DNA of 64,000 nt from Mercurialis annua. Taxonomy: Eukaryota > Streptophyta > Magnoliopsida > Malpighiales > Euphorbiaceae. The notes below the pieces were generated by a model that was given only the letters and a program-made list of their open reading frames with translations, was not told the origin of the DNA and did not search any database. Location of the stretch: NCBI RefSeq assembly GCF_937616625.2, contig NC_065572.1, positions 70,616,653 to 70,680,652 of the forward strand. The letters run 5' to 3'. Position numbers and translations under genes: made by a program. Every line of letters begins with the position of its first letter. Position 1 is the first letter of the stretch. Below, piece after piece: positions 24,784-37,621 of this stretch.

Positions 24784-26417
24784 TGAGAGATACCTTGCTA
24801 ACCTTTTAAATTGAGTCGTTTATAGGATGAGCTAACAGCCGGCTCGATTAAAAGACGATCAATTTAATTAAAATAAATTAATTGAATTATTATAGATTAA
24901 GTTATTAATTCTAATTTTAAAATCCATTTAACAAGAATAATGAAAAAATTGAAAAGTATTAATACTATCCAATAAAGTGATCAGTTAGTTAATTCAATTA
25001 AACTAAAAAAATATAAAAATAATAATTTAATATATAGACTTTTAAGTTAGGCTGATTAACCGAAATATAACCAAATCAAAATATATTAATCGGAATAAAA
25101 TTATTGGTTGTTTTAATTAGATTAACAAAATAAATAATTAAAATAGATAATTTGATTTAATCAATCCTTTGCTTATGCATAGTTAGAATTGTAAGTAAAT
25201 AGTTAAAAATCGATACTGGTCAAAAGAGTTGACTAGAGAAATATGAAAAATATTAATAAAATGAATTCGGACTAATAAATTATATTTTTGAATGGTATAA
25301 ACATTGAATATTAAATTAGTTAAGATCGTGTAGCTCATACATTATTGATGTCTAATTCCTTCTACTTCATTCAAAAAATAAAGGTCGTGTTATTTTTTAC
25401 ATTCATTTTTTTTTTTACAAATATTTTACTTTTTCGTATAATTAAAGAGAAAGATGAAAGTCAGTGCGGTTAATTACATTTTTGAAACTACTCTAATACT
25501 TCCTCCGTTTTTATTTAATTGTCTATTTAGCTAAAATTATACATATTAAGATCGTGGGTGTTTAATTTTAAATTATAAAAATAAATACAAATATAACTCT
25601 ATTAGTTAATAAATGTATTATAAATTAACTCATAGAGTTATTTATTAAGAATAAATAAATTTAGAAAATAATAATTAAATTCAGATTAAAATAATTGCAG
25701 ATAAATAAATTTTATTAGATGAACAACTAAAAAAGAACGAAAGGAGTAGAAATTTGCAAATATTGAATGAATGAATAAGATTTGTGGTCCATGAGCATCA
25801 GTGTTGAAATGGAACACAAGCCAGTGCTGCTCATTAGCTTGACCAAATGGTGCGGTGTACCGAGAGACAGGTCACACAGGTAAGAGGAAAAATATAAAAA
25901 TCATACTCACAATCTAAACAATTCCACAATAATATTAATAAAAATAAAACCCATAAAATGTCCCCTGCTTAGTTTACACTAATCCTAGTAGTGGGTCCGG
26001 CTTTTGTGTTTCCTCTCTCCTTAGCACTCCCTAATCTCTCCTCTGTTGACCCCTAACCCACAGACCAAAGCCCCCATCTCCTTACTACTTAATGCCCCCT
26101 ACCCTCCCCTTATTTTGGATTAAGACCCTTATTCTCTCCTTTTCATTTTTAAGAAAATTAAACTTCATTAATCTAAATAAAATTCAAAAAATTACTCGAC
26201 GGCTTAAATACTTAACAAAAGAAGACTTATATTTAATTACTTACCGTTTAAGTTTAAGCTATTTAATGTCAAAAAAAAAGTTTAAGTTTTTTTTGATAAT
26301 TGAAAGGAGAGTGTTGTAGGAGAAATCGATCTCACGATATAACAATTGGTACCCAACGTTTATAACATTTGAGCTATAACTCAGTAGTAAAATAGAAGTT
26401 TAAGTTATTTATTTTTA
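24784..26417. other. AT-rich intergenic DNA with a Stowaway insertion
   Basis: Apart from the Stowaway element at 25499-25746, no gene or repeat was recognised. A degenerate tRNA-like stretch near 26310-26390 could be an old SINE but is too diverged to call. Confidence 0.35.
25499..25746. mobile_element. Stowaway (Tc1/mariner-type) MITE
   Basis: The left end CTTCCTCCGTTTTTATTTAA and the right end, read inward, CTCCTTTCGTTCTTTTTTAG match the CTCCCTCCGTT-type Stowaway terminus. TA dinucleotides flank both sides (25497-25498 and 25747-25748). 248 bp, non-coding. Confidence 0.82.
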
Positions 26418-26812
26418 GGTAAAAGGTATAAAAAAACGCTCGTAGTTTTCACAAAAGTACAAATCAACCCGTTTACTTTTTTAGGGGATAATTAAACCCT
26501 CCTTATTTTCAAATAGAACAAATAACCCTTTCATCCAACATCATTAGAAACACTCGTTAATGGATGATATGTCTCTCATAATCATATAGGATAAAAGTTC
26601 AAACATAATTTTAATAATTAAAATAGTTACCAAAAATTTGAAGAGGTAAATGTCCCAAAAGTAAACTAAAAGGATTTATTTGTTCGATTTTAAAATAATA
26701 AAGGTTTAATTGTTCAATTTTAAAAACATGGAGGCTTAATTATGCCCAGATAAAGTTAAAGGACTGATATATACTTTTAAAAAAAATTCGAGGGCTTTTT
26801 TATACCTTCTGC
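26418..26812. mobile_element. 395-bp Mutator-like MITE
   Basis: The ends GGTAAAAGGTATAAAAAAAC and, inward from the right, GCAGAAGGTATAAAAAAGCC are flanked by a perfect 10-bp duplication TTTATTTTTA (26408-26417 and 26813-26822). The arms contain GGATAATTAAACC/GGCTTAATTATGCC-type inverted words. Non-coding. Confidence 0.85.
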
Positions 26813-27865
26813 TTTATTTTTATTTAGTTATAGTTTTATTGGAAAAATTCTAGTTATACCGTTTAATTATTCTAAGAGAACTATTATATCACATGAAGTA
26901 GTACATATAGTCACAAAAGATGATACAAAATTATTCGACTTATATTCGGTTAAACTGTTATTGATAGCTACTTAGTTGGTAGCTCATAAAAAATAGTATT
27001 ATATATTTGTTGAGATTTGATTAATTGTTATTATTAATATATTAAAAATTAGTATTATATTATTTAAAGTGTTAAAAGATTAGTTTATTTATTAAAGGTT
27101 CAACAAATCAGCCACAAAATTAACTCATTTTTTAATAAAATGGAAACTCATTTTAGTCTTTAATATAAAGTTTTTGAGTGTTTTTCACAAATTTTATTAT
27201 CCATCATTAATAAGACATATTTCTTCCGCTTCTGTGATTTCTTTTCTCTTGAACAAACCATATCTATCTCTTCAACCCAACAATCATCATATTGTATCCG
27301 TGCTATTGGAATTAACGTATTAATCACATGAATCATGTTATAAATTATTTGTAGAACCTAACATTAAGTTGATGTAGAAAGTAAAATTAATTAATTATGC
27401 TCGATTAAATCAATTAACATATGATTTTATATCTTATTTTATACGGCTCCGAAAATTTGAACTAGTTTTTCATTTAGAGGTGGGAAAATATTAGTCCGCC
27501 ATAATCGACTTTGACATGGTCACTACAACCATTCTCAGTTATCCAACCATGGATTCCTGCAACGTGGCTTACTAAAGGACACGTGGCTGCTCATCTGACT
27601 TGCCAGAGAGCTTGTTTGGACGGTTTTGGAGAGGTTCGTTACGTCTTGTCACGATGGTTGCGTGACCGGTGGTTAGGTAAAGGTGTGGGAACGTTACGGT
27701 ATGACGTTATTTTTAGCAGCTTTTCACGTCATATTTCCTTTTGTTATTTAGAGAAATATCTTTTCCTTTTTTAAAAATATCTTCTCTGTTTTAAAAAGGA
27801 CTACAAGCAATAATGGTAATTATTACCGGACCATGTAATTACTATCGTTGCATATTTTTTTTCAG
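26813..27865. other. Intergenic DNA with a GC-richer island
   Basis: Mostly AT-rich and featureless, but about 27500-27720 is notably GC-richer and holds an 87-codon open frame (27511-27774, +) plus two CACGTGGC G-box-like words. No protein family is recognisable, so it is not called a gene. Confidence 0.35.
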
Positions 27866-29066
27866 GAACAAAGGATCATTTTACCCCCTCAACTTGTAAC
27901 GCAATATTAAAAAAGTCCAAATTAACAAAATCGTATCACTTATACCTCAAATTTGTCAATGCCGTATCAAAAACCTCCTCATGCTGATGTGACATCTTAA
28001 TTGGAGAGTCAATTTCAATAAACTCAAATTAAATTAACAATTTGTCCTAATTAACCTAACCTAATTAAACATTTATTCTAATTTACCTAACCTAAACCCA
28101 TTGTTTTTTCTTTTTACCACCACCACCACTAACCACCACTACCATTGCCCCTCCTCCTCCGCCACCTTTCCTCCTCCTCCACCGCTACCCTTCCTCCTGG
28201 ATCCGTTTCTAATCGAGAGAGACATAGACCAAGCTCGTCTCTCAGCAACAGAGACGATCTCGTCTCTGCTAGCAGCGTCGTCTTTGTTCAATACTCAGAA
28301 ATCAAATCCTTTGATGTTTTTTGATTCGATGATATTTGGAAATCTTATTTAATTAAGTAAAGATTAGGTTTTTGATGAGTGATATTGTTTTTTTGATTTG
28401 CTGAAATCTTGTTCAAAAAGAGACTTGGAATATTGGATTAATGAGAAAGTTAATTATCTTTTCCTCAGCAACGGGAATGAATGGCGGTGTACAGCCGCAA
28501 CAGAGTAGTGGAAGTAAACTTTTCGGTCATTCCAATCAAATGGATGTTACTGTGAATTGTGGAACGGAGCAGAACTACTGGGTTGAAGAACGTGAATTGG
28601 AATACGAGGAAGATGTCGACAAGAAGAGAATCTTCCATCTGTTAGAGACGAGATTGTCTCTTCTAACATAGATGGGTAGCTGCCGGAGAAGAATTCTGGC
28701 AGTTGCCCATCTCCAAATCTAATTTTTTTTGTAAAAATTACAAAAAAGTTCTATATGTTTTAGTTTGAATTAATTTTATATATAAAGTTTTAAAATTAGA
28801 AGGGTTAAATTGATTTTTTAGATTATTATGTGTTAATTTATAAAAATTAGAAAATATTTAGGACTATTTTAAACTTTTTTACCATAAAATACCACTCTAA
28901 TCAAAAAACCACCATAAAAAATCTGAGAGTGTGTCTGACTCTCTTGGGTGAGAGTGGGGAGGGGGCTATTTGATATGATTTTTAGGGTAAAAGTGATATT
29001 GGTTTGCCAATTTGGACTTTTTTGATACTTCGTTACAAATTGAGGAGGTCAAATGAACCTTTGTTC
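27866..29066. mobile_element. 1.2-kb element with GAAC tips carrying a gene-like core
   Basis: The left tip GAACAAAGGATCATTTTACC and the right tip (inward) GAACAAAGGTTCATTTGACC are inverted repeats that continue for about 70 bases. Flanking T-rich words (TTTTTTTTCA) suggest a roughly 10-bp duplication but are blurred by the T run. The GC-richer interior (28100-28690) has Pro/Ser-rich and ELEYEEDVDK-type reading frames and repeated GAGACGA words. It is the inverted counterpart of the element at 29098-38335. Confidence 0.75.
28441..28671 (+). pseudogene. Gene-like fragment inside the 1.2-kb element
   Basis: A 76-codon open frame with balanced composition (SATGMNGGVQPQQSSGSK, then YWVEERELEYEEDVDKKR), unlike the surrounding AT-rich arms. 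It has no recognisable domain. It could be a host exon captured by the element (Pack-type) or chance coding potential. No splice partner was identified. Confidence 0.3.
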
Positions 29067-29709
29067 ATTTTTTTTTCACATGCTATAAATACATTTTGAA
29101 CAAAGAGTCATTTTACCCCTTAACTTAGCATAAAATATTAAAAAATCCAAAATTAAAAACAAAATCACTTTTGTTCTGAACTTAGCAAAATCGAATCAAA
29201 ACCCTCCCTCCCCACTCTCACCCAAAAAATGAGATACACTTTCCGATTTTGATAGTGGTTTTTTTTCTCTCAAAATGGTTCTGAATAGCAAAAAAATCAA
29301 AATGATCTTAATTTTTTTATTTTTCAATTTATCCATAATAACTGATAAAAAACAATTAAAATTTTTAAATTTCAAAACTCTATGTATCAAATCATATTAA
29401 CTAAAAATATAAAGGATTGTTTTATATTTTTTGCAAACAATTTCAATTTTTTTTAATCTGAAGAGCAGCTGGCGGAATTCTTCACCGCCATCTGCTTTCT
29501 GATAGAGACGATGAGCTTCATCTCTCATAGAGACGAGCTCGACGTCTTTGTGAGAGACGAAAAGTTCATCTCTCAATGGAGACTCATTGGTGGTTGGTGT
29601 TTTGCGGTGGGTGATGGATTTTGGACGGTGGCTGGTAGAGGTGAAGGAGCAGAGACAATGGTGGTGGTGGTGTAAAAGAAAAACCAGATAAATTTCACTA
29701 CTAGAATAC

Positions 29710-30110
29710 AGTAGATTAGCGACGGATTTTTGCGACGGACGCTAAATCCGTCGCTAATCAGCCACATTTGCGACGGATATAGCGACCATTTAAGAAACTG
29801 TCGCAAAATACACCAAAAAACAATTAGCGACGGATATCCGTCGCTAATCCGTCACTGAATTTGGCGCGTTTTGGTGGGAAACCAAGGCGCCTTTTTTTTA
29901 GGAAAATTAGCGACGGATGACAAAAGTCCGTCGCTAATGTGGCCCATGATGAAACGCTCCGTTTCAGTGGAGACGTTAGCGACGGATTTAATCTGTCCGT
30001 CGCTAATTTAGCGACGGACTTAAGTGTCCGTCGCCAAATCATTAATTTAAACGGTGCGTTTCGTAAAGGATTCCATTTTAGCGACGGAAACTTCAGTCCG
30101 TCGCTAAAAT
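29710..30110. repeat. Left subterminal repeat array of the CACTA element
   Basis: By eye about 14 copies of GCGACGGA or TCCGTCGC, many as inverted pairs such as AGCGACGGATATCCGTCGCT. In En/Spm elements comparable subterminal motifs are bound by TnpA. Binding here is inferred. Confidence 0.88.
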
Positions 30111-30159
30111 CGAATGTTATTAACTCCCAGGTCTTCTTCTTCATTCAGTTTGCAATTTA

Positions 30160-31872
30160 AAAAAACCCTACTGCCGCCGTTTCCCCCTACTGCCGCTTCC
30201 CCCTACTGCCGTTTCACCTCCAGCCTTCCCCCTCCGGTCGCCTTCCTGTTTCCCCTTCCCCCTCTGGTCGCCTTCCCCCTCCGGCCTTCTTCTTCTTCAT
30301 TTCTGGTGTTGTTGCTGCCGCCGCCTCCGCCTACTGCCGCCTCCGCCTGCTGCCGCCTCCGCCTTCCTTTCTCCGGTGAGTTTTTTTTCTGCATTATTAT
30401 CTATTTGTTTATTAATTGTTAGTTATTTGTTTTAAATTGATTTGTTAGATTAATATATATATGTTTTAGTTAGATTAATATATTTTGTTAGATATAATTA
30501 AATTAGGGCAGAATTTAAGGTTTAATTTTAGGGTTCAAATTGGTACTTTAGATTAAATTTTAGGGTTGATTGTAGTTTAATTAATTGATAAATTGGATTG
30601 AATTTTAGGTTTATTTTAGTTTAAATTGTAAATTAGATTAAATTTTAGGTTTAATTTTAATTGGTAATTTAGATAAATTGTTAGGTTTAATTTTAGTATT
30701 ATTTTAAATTCATAAATTCGATTTACATAGAGGTTTATTTTTTTGCCAAATAATTAAAGGTTAATTATTAATTGTGTAAAATTGTTAATAATTTTTTTAC
30801 TTAAATTGATATATTTATAATTAGGTTAATTAATAGTTTAAGTTATAATTTAATTAATTTTTTATTTAGTTGTAAAAGTTTTAGTTGTATTGTTAGGTAA
30901 AGTTAGTTTATGTTAATTATTTGAAATTAGGTTAATTTATTACATTATTTAGTTAATATTTTTTGTTAGATTAATTAGTTTATTAAAAGAGATTAATATT
31001 TGTTACATTAACTTAGGTTTTTTTGTTAAGTTGTTATATTGATAGGTAGGTGAATTGTTTAACTTAATTAGTAAATTGGACTGAGTTTTATTAGTAATTT
31101 TGTTTGTTTATTGTAGTTTGGTGGTTTGTGTATCATAAATTGCTTGCAGGACTTCCCTGAAAAATGGGTGATGCTCATTTTTTAGGCGAAGTGCTGCCAA
31201 AATTTAATTAGAAAAACAAAATTGATAAATCTTAATATTTAATTAATATGATAGGTTTGTATTCGTTGACGGTTGCTAGTAGAGTTGTTCCGACTGATCC
31301 TGCTGTTTCTTCTATTTTTTGCGGTTCTGCGCTTCAACAAGTAGGTGTTATTGCTTATTGTTGTTATTTTATTTACTTTATTGAATTACAACTTTCAACC
31401 TAAATTGACCGCGATTTTATTCCCACCGAATAAAATCGCAAACCTAGCCTTAGAGTTCCCGTCTCGTGTGTTCAAGAGATTGAACGACACGGGATTGTAC
31501 AGTTTGTACAGTTTGCAAAACTGGTCCTCCCGTAACTCGGTCACGAAAACCATATATGTCTAGTAGCGGTAGAAAAATATTTGGTTGTTTTCCAGCGTTT
31601 GTTCTCCGGGTGGATGTATAGTATATGTTTTGTAACGCTTATTCCTCGCGGAATATATAATTAGCGTTACGGCGCATATACTAAATATCGCACTGAAGGA
31701 GAACGACGCCGGAAGGCTGCCGAATATTTTTCTCCGTTGCTAGGCATATATCGTGGCCGAGTTAAGGGGAGCCAGTTTTGCGAATGGGATAGGTCCACAC
31801 CTTTAAAGCAGTAAATTACATTGACTTTGCTATTCTCGAGCAAAAACCCTCCTAATTATCCGTGCTACAGAA
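30160..31872. other. Leader region of the CACTA element
   Basis: It starts with a pyrimidine-rich CCGCCTCCGCC-type tract (about 30165-30380), continues as very AT-rich DNA, and ends with a GC-richer segment (31430-31870) that probably holds the promoter or 5' leader of the transposase gene. A short frame starts at ATG 31248 and reaches a possible donor (CAACAA|GTAGGT) near 31340, which may be a leader exon. A segment duplicated from the tnpA intron lies at 31141-31178. Confidence 0.4.
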
Positions 31873-34800
31873 ATGGATACAGACCGAAGTTGGATGTATA
31901 GGCGGCTCCAGGGCGGGTTGCTGTACCCTGGTTTTGAGGAGCGCGTCCAAGAGTTTGTAAATTTCGCTTTACGCCATCCAGCGTGTATGAGCGGGCCCGA
32001 TATTAAATGCCCTTGCCCTAGGGTGGGATGTAAAAATACGAGTTACCGAGATGTCGAAACAGTGAAGCTCCACATTTTGCAGAAAGGGTTTGTTAAAGAT
32101 TATCAAGTTTGGGTTTTTCATGGGGAGGGAAATGTTTTAAATCCCCGTCCTGTTACACAACTGCCGGAGTGTGACGTTGACATGGAATATGAGGGGGGTG
32201 ACGAGTTCAGCTCAGTTCAGAGAATGGTTATTGATGCTGCGGGTCCAGAAGTAGTGTTCACGGAGGAGGAGCCGAATAATGAAGCTAAACATTTTTATGA
32301 TATGATGCGTGCGGCCGAAGAACCTGTATGCCCCGGTAATAGCAAACATTCTCCCTTGTCTGCAGCTGCTAAAATGTTGGACATCAAATGTCGACATAGT
32401 GGGTCAGTAGCTTTAGTAGATGATGTGACCGAATTTATACAAGAGCTGCTCCCAGAGGACAACAAGATGCCAAAGAACTTTGCTGAAATAAAGAAGATAG
32501 TCAGAGGTCTTGGGTTGCCGGTTGAAGTTATCGATTGCTGTTTCCGCAATTGCATGATTTATTGGGGGTCAGACGCGGAGTTAACGCGATGCAAAATTTG
32601 CGATCACGAACGGTGGAAACCGCCCCCTAAAGGAAATTCTGTGAAAAGACGAGTTAACGTCCCTTATAGGAAAATGTTTTATTTTCCTATAACTCCGAGA
32701 CTGCAGAGGTTGTACGCTTCTAAAGCCACCGCCAAGCATATGACGTGGCACGCAGAACACGAAATGGTTGATGGAAAGATGTGTCACCCGTCAGACTCCC
32801 CGGCGTGGAAACATTTCAGTGAATTGCATACAGAGTTTGCGGCAGAAGTTCGAAATATCAGACTGGGCCTGTGTACTGATGGGTTTCAGCCATTTGGGGC
32901 CTTCGGGCAGAATTATTCATCATGGCCTGTAATTTTGACACCATACAATCTCCCCCCAGGGATGTGTATGAAAGACGAGTTCATGTTTTTAACTGTTATT
33001 GTCCCTGGGCCTCGAAATCCTAAACACCAAATGGATATTTTCCTGCAACCGTTGATAGCTGAGCTGAACCAACTGTGGGAATTCGGAGTGCAGACATTCG
33101 ACGTTCAAAGGCGACAGAATTTCCAAATGAAAGCGGCACTTATGTGGACAATTAATGATTTTCCTGCTTATTCGATGTTGTCTGGCTGGAGCACATCTGG
33201 GAGGCTGGCTTGCCCACACTGCATGGAAAATACGGAAGCTTTTACGCTTAAAGGGAGTAGAAAACAGTCGTGGTTTGACTGTCACAGAAAGTTCTTGCCT
33301 CGTGGTCACCCGTACCGGCGTAATACAACTCATTTCCGAAAAGGAAAAACCGTAACCAATAGTTTCGGACAGCCGAAAACCGGAGAAGAATTGTTGGCAG
33401 AGGTGGACAGTCTGGGATTTATGAAGGCATATGAAATTGGGGCTGAGAAAAATAATGCTGCGAAGTCGGAAAATTATGGTTGGAATAAAAAAAGTATATT
33501 CTGGGATTTGCCGTATTGGAAAACGAATCTAATTCGTCACAATCTCGATGTCATGCATATTGAGAAAAACGTATTCGACAACATTTTCAATACTGTACTA
33601 AATATTCCCGGGAAAACAAAAGACCATGCAAAATCGAGAGAAGAGTTGAATGACATATGTGCTCGGCCTGAGTTAGCAAAAGATCCGGTTACTGGGAGAT
33701 TTCCTAAGGCAATGTATGCTTTGGACAGGGACGGAAAAAAGGCTTTGCTCGAGTGGATAAAGTTAATAAAATTTCCAGATGGCTATGCGTCCAACTTGTC
33801 CAGATGTGTCGATACAATCGGTATGAAAATGCATGGAATGAAAAGTCACGACTGCCACATTTTTATGCAAAGACTTATGCCAATCGCTCTCCGTGAGCTT
33901 TTACCGAAGGAAGTGTGGGAGCCTATAACAGAGTTGAGTATCTTCTTTCGTGAGTTAACCTCCACGTCTCTAACAGAGAAAGATCTAGATCGTATGAGGC
34001 TGGAAATCCCAAAGATATTGTGTAAGCTGGAACGTATTTTTCCTCCCAGCTTTTTTGACTCTATGGAACATCTACCCGTACATCTACCGTACGAAGCTAT
34101 GATGGCAGGGCCGGTTCAGTATCGCTGGATGTACCCATTTGAAAGGTAATATTTCAACATGTTTTTCAATTCTGTGTATCAATATATTAACATGTAATGT
34201 TTACTTACTGTGGCGTATGTGGAATCAGATATTTGAGAAAACTGAAAAAAAAAGTGAGCAATAAAGGGAGGGTGGAAGGAAGCATTAGTAGCGGATACTT
34301 AAATGAAGAAACCGCAAAGTTTGCAGCTTATTATTTTTCAGAAGGTGACCCAATGATACCTGAGCGGCTGCAAAGAAATGAAGTTTGTGACATTGAAGTC
34401 GACGATGATGTTGAGAGACTATCGATTTTCAAGCCGCAAGGGCAATCAGTGGGTGCTTGCCGCAAGAGATATCTTGAAGATGCTGAGATTGTTGCTGCCC
34501 GGACATATGTTCTGTTGAATTGTTCAGAAATTGAAAATTACAGAGAGTAAGCTTTAATACAGCTGTCAATGTAATTAACAATGATTATTTAGCTTCTAAT
34601 TATTGTTTTCTTCGTAACTAAAGGGTTTTCGAAGGCGAGTTGCGTAGAGGAAACCCTGAAATCAGCACCTCGCAAATTGAAGCAAAGTTCGAGAGTGACT
34701 TTGCCTGCTGGTTTCAACAATATGTAAGTATTTAACAGAATATATTTCGAATCTCATCTGTAAAAGTTCCGATTTATAATACAATTTTACGCTTCAGGTG

Positions 34801-35484
34801 CAAGATCCAACTGTCTGTACCAATCCCTTCATTCTTAGTCTCGCTAAAGGACCTCTTAGATCAGTCAGAACATTTAAGGGGTACCGTGTAAACGGGTTCA
34901 AGTTTCAGACTCAAGCTTATGGGGAGGAACAACTTACAATGAATAGTGGAGTCTGCGTAAGGGGAACTCAATATGTCGATAGCGAAAATGACTTTTATGG
35001 ATTTCTGACAGACATAATTGAGTTAGAGTATCCAGCGCTTCCAATGAAAACGACTGTCTTATTTAAATGCGAATGGTTCGACCCAGCGCAAAATTCAGGC
35101 ACAATTAGTAACAAAAAATACAACATGGTGGATATTAATAACAGAAGGAGATACAATAAGTATGAACCGTTCATCTTAGCTGAACAGGCCGACCAAGTTC
35201 ATTACCTGCCATATCCGAGTAAAAGAAGGGATAAAATAAATTGGTGGGCAGTTTGCAGGATAAAGGCGCGATCAGAGCTTGACATGCCCGAAGGGATTAT
35301 CCCGGCCTTTCAAGATGACATAGAAGAAAATCCTCTCATTGTTGCAACAGAAGACAATCCGACATATTTGGCTGATCAAACTGGAGAAGCTGAGGAAGAT
35401 GCGTTGTTCATGCCTCCTGAACAAGAAACAGAAGATGAGTTCATCGCATCCTCATCAGACGAAGATGAAAGCGAAGAACTTTAG
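31873..35484 (+). CDS. TNP2-like CACTA transposase (TnpD type)
   Basis: Catalytic transposase of the element, expected to cut at the CACTA ends in the nucleus. I read four exons with GT-AG borders: 31873-34145, 34229-34546, 34624-34723 and 34798-35484, giving 1125 residues without interruption. Residues about 4-80 form the Transpos_assoc domain (RSWMYRRLQGG; Cys/His set CPCPRVGCKN). The Transposase_21/TNP2 core follows, with LGLCTDGFQPFGAFG (Asp336), PRNPKHQMDIFLQPL (Asp388) and RHNLDVMHIEKNVFDN (Asp559) as strongly conserved blocks. After that come a DUF4218-like part (HLPVHLPYEAMMAGPVQYRW, split by intron 1) and a DUF4216-like C-terminus (VDINNRRRY). The C-terminal tail is very acidic. The start ATG at 31873 directly precedes the conserved N-terminus. 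Gene order relative to the tnpA-like gene is normal for the superfamily. Confidence 0.92.
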
Positions 35485-35710
35485 TAGTTTAGTATATTTT
35501 ATGCACTAGATTTTTGAAACCTTAATTAATTGTTAAAGATGATGTATTAACGCTTCTCCAATTTATGTTTTATACTTATATTATTCATGTGTACACTTGT
35601 TGAATTTGAATTAATATTTCATAGTTTTATGTTTCACGAAGGAATGTATAATTTTATTAATAAATCTGTTGGTTGTTTGTCGAACATTTAAAATTGATGT
35701 ATGTGCAGGT

Positions 35711-37407
35711 ATGAGGGGCCGCGGTCGAGGATCAGGCACAGGCCGAGGATCAGCCTCAGGCCGAGGACGCGGACGGGGATCAGACCCTGTTCCTGGCGAT
35801 GACAACGTTGCTGAGGAGCAGCAGCAGTTAGAGGCTGGAGCACCTGTTCAGCCTCGGCAACAGCGTGAGCCTGGCGAGCCCCCGGCTGTTCTGGACGACC
35901 GGGGTAGGGCGAGGGTTCACCCGGACCCTAGCAGGTATGTTTACAATTTAGTTTTTCACGTTTAAATTGTAATATGTATATATACTAAACTATGCCTAAA
36001 AAATCACAGGACGATGTTGATCGACTCTGGGCCTGTTTCACGGGCTATGCGGGAGATTTTTAGGAAGTGCTGGTTCGATAATGGAACAGCATGGCGCTTT
36101 CTAACAGCCGAGCAGAGGGAGTTCTACTTCCAGGAGTTTCAGGTAATTTAATTTAAAGCTTCGTAACGTTTAAATTATATTTTTTTTTAAAAACTAACTA
36201 ATGCAACATGTTTGTACTGTTTGCAGAAAGAGTTCTGGTGGGATAGTGCGGCGTACAGCGAGGAGGTCATTAGACAGGTCTTCATGGTCCATGCAGCCAA
36301 CCGCTACAAAGACAACATCCACAGAATGAGGAGGACGCAACAGAAGCATATTTCTGTGACCCAGGACATCTGGGATGCTTGGAACGCGTTCTGGAACTCA
36401 GAGAAAGAGAAAAAAAGGTCAGAAACCGCCCGAGCAAATCGGATGAGCGAGCCAGCGGGCGCCGGTTCTGGACCTGTCCGCCATACTGGTGGATCTCGCT
36501 CTGCTCTGAAGCATATGGATGTCATGGTTTGTTTTAAAATTCAGTAATTAAAATACTTAAATAACGTATTTATTTTATTTTGATACTAATTGAATTGTAT
36601 TTTTTATTTTAGGAAAGGGAGCTTGGCCGGAAACCGAGTGCGACGGAGTTGTACACTCGCCTTCACTCCACGAAGGCTGACAAGAAGCCGGTCGACAAAC
36701 GGGCTCAGGATATGACTGTAAGTTTTTATTAAACTTGTAATTCTCTAAGTTGAATTTAATAATTCGGAAATGATCTATTAGATTGAAAATGCTTGTTGGT
36801 TAGCTGTTAAACATGTTTATTATTGGATTATATACTGGAATTTGCTTGCAGGACTTCCCTGAAAAATGGGTGATGCTCATATTACAGAGGAAATGCTGTC
36901 GAAATTTCGTTAGAAATTAGGTTTACTTTGTAATATGTTATGCATTTTTGGTTGCTTGAAAACTAAACTGATATCTTTTTTATTGTTTTGTAGGACGCCA
37001 TCACTGAGAGGCTTGCTGCTGCGACACAGCCTCAGACCGGAGAGGGTAGCTCCTCGACCCCTGCTGCAGTGGACGAGACCCAGGTGTTTCTAGACATCGA
37101 GGGCGTCAACAAGAAGAAACGCGTGTACGGGTTGGGTTCTGCGAGCAGCAGGTACGCCGGGCCAAGCAGCAGCAGGGTGCAGCGAGGCAGCTCTTCTAGG
37201 ACGTCGCAGCAGGCAGACGAGGAGGTCGAGCGCCGTGTGCAGGCCGGCATTCAGGAGGGTCTGCGACTGGCTCGGGAACAGCAGGCTGCGAACATGGCCC
37301 AGATGATACGCGAGGAGATTGCCAGGATGATTCCTAACCTTCCGGCAGAGTATCGGCCACAGCGCCCACCTACCCCACCAGACGATGACGACACTCCAGC
37401 TTTGTAG
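35711..37407 (+). CDS. TnpA-like Ptta/En/Spm plant transposon protein
   Basis: Second gene of the CACTA element, resembling the plant Transposase_24 (Ptta/En/Spm) family, thought to be the DNA-binding partner that recognises subterminal repeats. Exons: 35711-35934, 36010-36142, 36227-36526, 36613-36717 and 36994-37407, GT-AG throughout, giving 391 residues. The N-terminus is an Arg/Gly-rich stretch (MRGRGRGSGTGRGS). The middle carries the family core (MLIDSGPVSRAMREIFRKCW, then KEFWWD and RYKDNIHRMR). The C-terminal exon has the LDIEGVNKKKRVYGLGS block and a charged, probably helical segment, ending in an acidic DDDD tail. ATG 35711 follows a TGTGCAG that could be a splice acceptor, so a non-coding leader exon may exist. 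Intron 4 contains an exon-like segment duplicated near 31141. Confidence 0.87.
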
Positions 37408-37621
37408 TGTCGTGTTAGCTTATTTTATTACACACATATATACGGTTTTTATTTTTATTTTTTGACCTTTACATTTATACTCTGATATTTATATATATAT
37501 ATATTTATTTATCAGTTTCAATTGATTGTAATTTATAAATGAATTGTTATTACTGTATTTAAAACGACAGGGGAAAACGGCAAAAAATAGCGTAAAACGG
37601 CAAAAAAATGCCAAAAAAAAT

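Noticed and set aside
29573..30422. Open frames in the left CACTA end and the CCGCC-rich tract
   Set aside because: Explained by the subterminal repeats and by low-complexity pyrimidine-rich DNA; no family resemblance.
30400..31872. Possible LTR or retrotransposon remains in the AT-rich leader
   Set aside because: No primer-binding site, polypurine tract, direct terminal repeats or pol motifs; it lies inside the CACTA borders.
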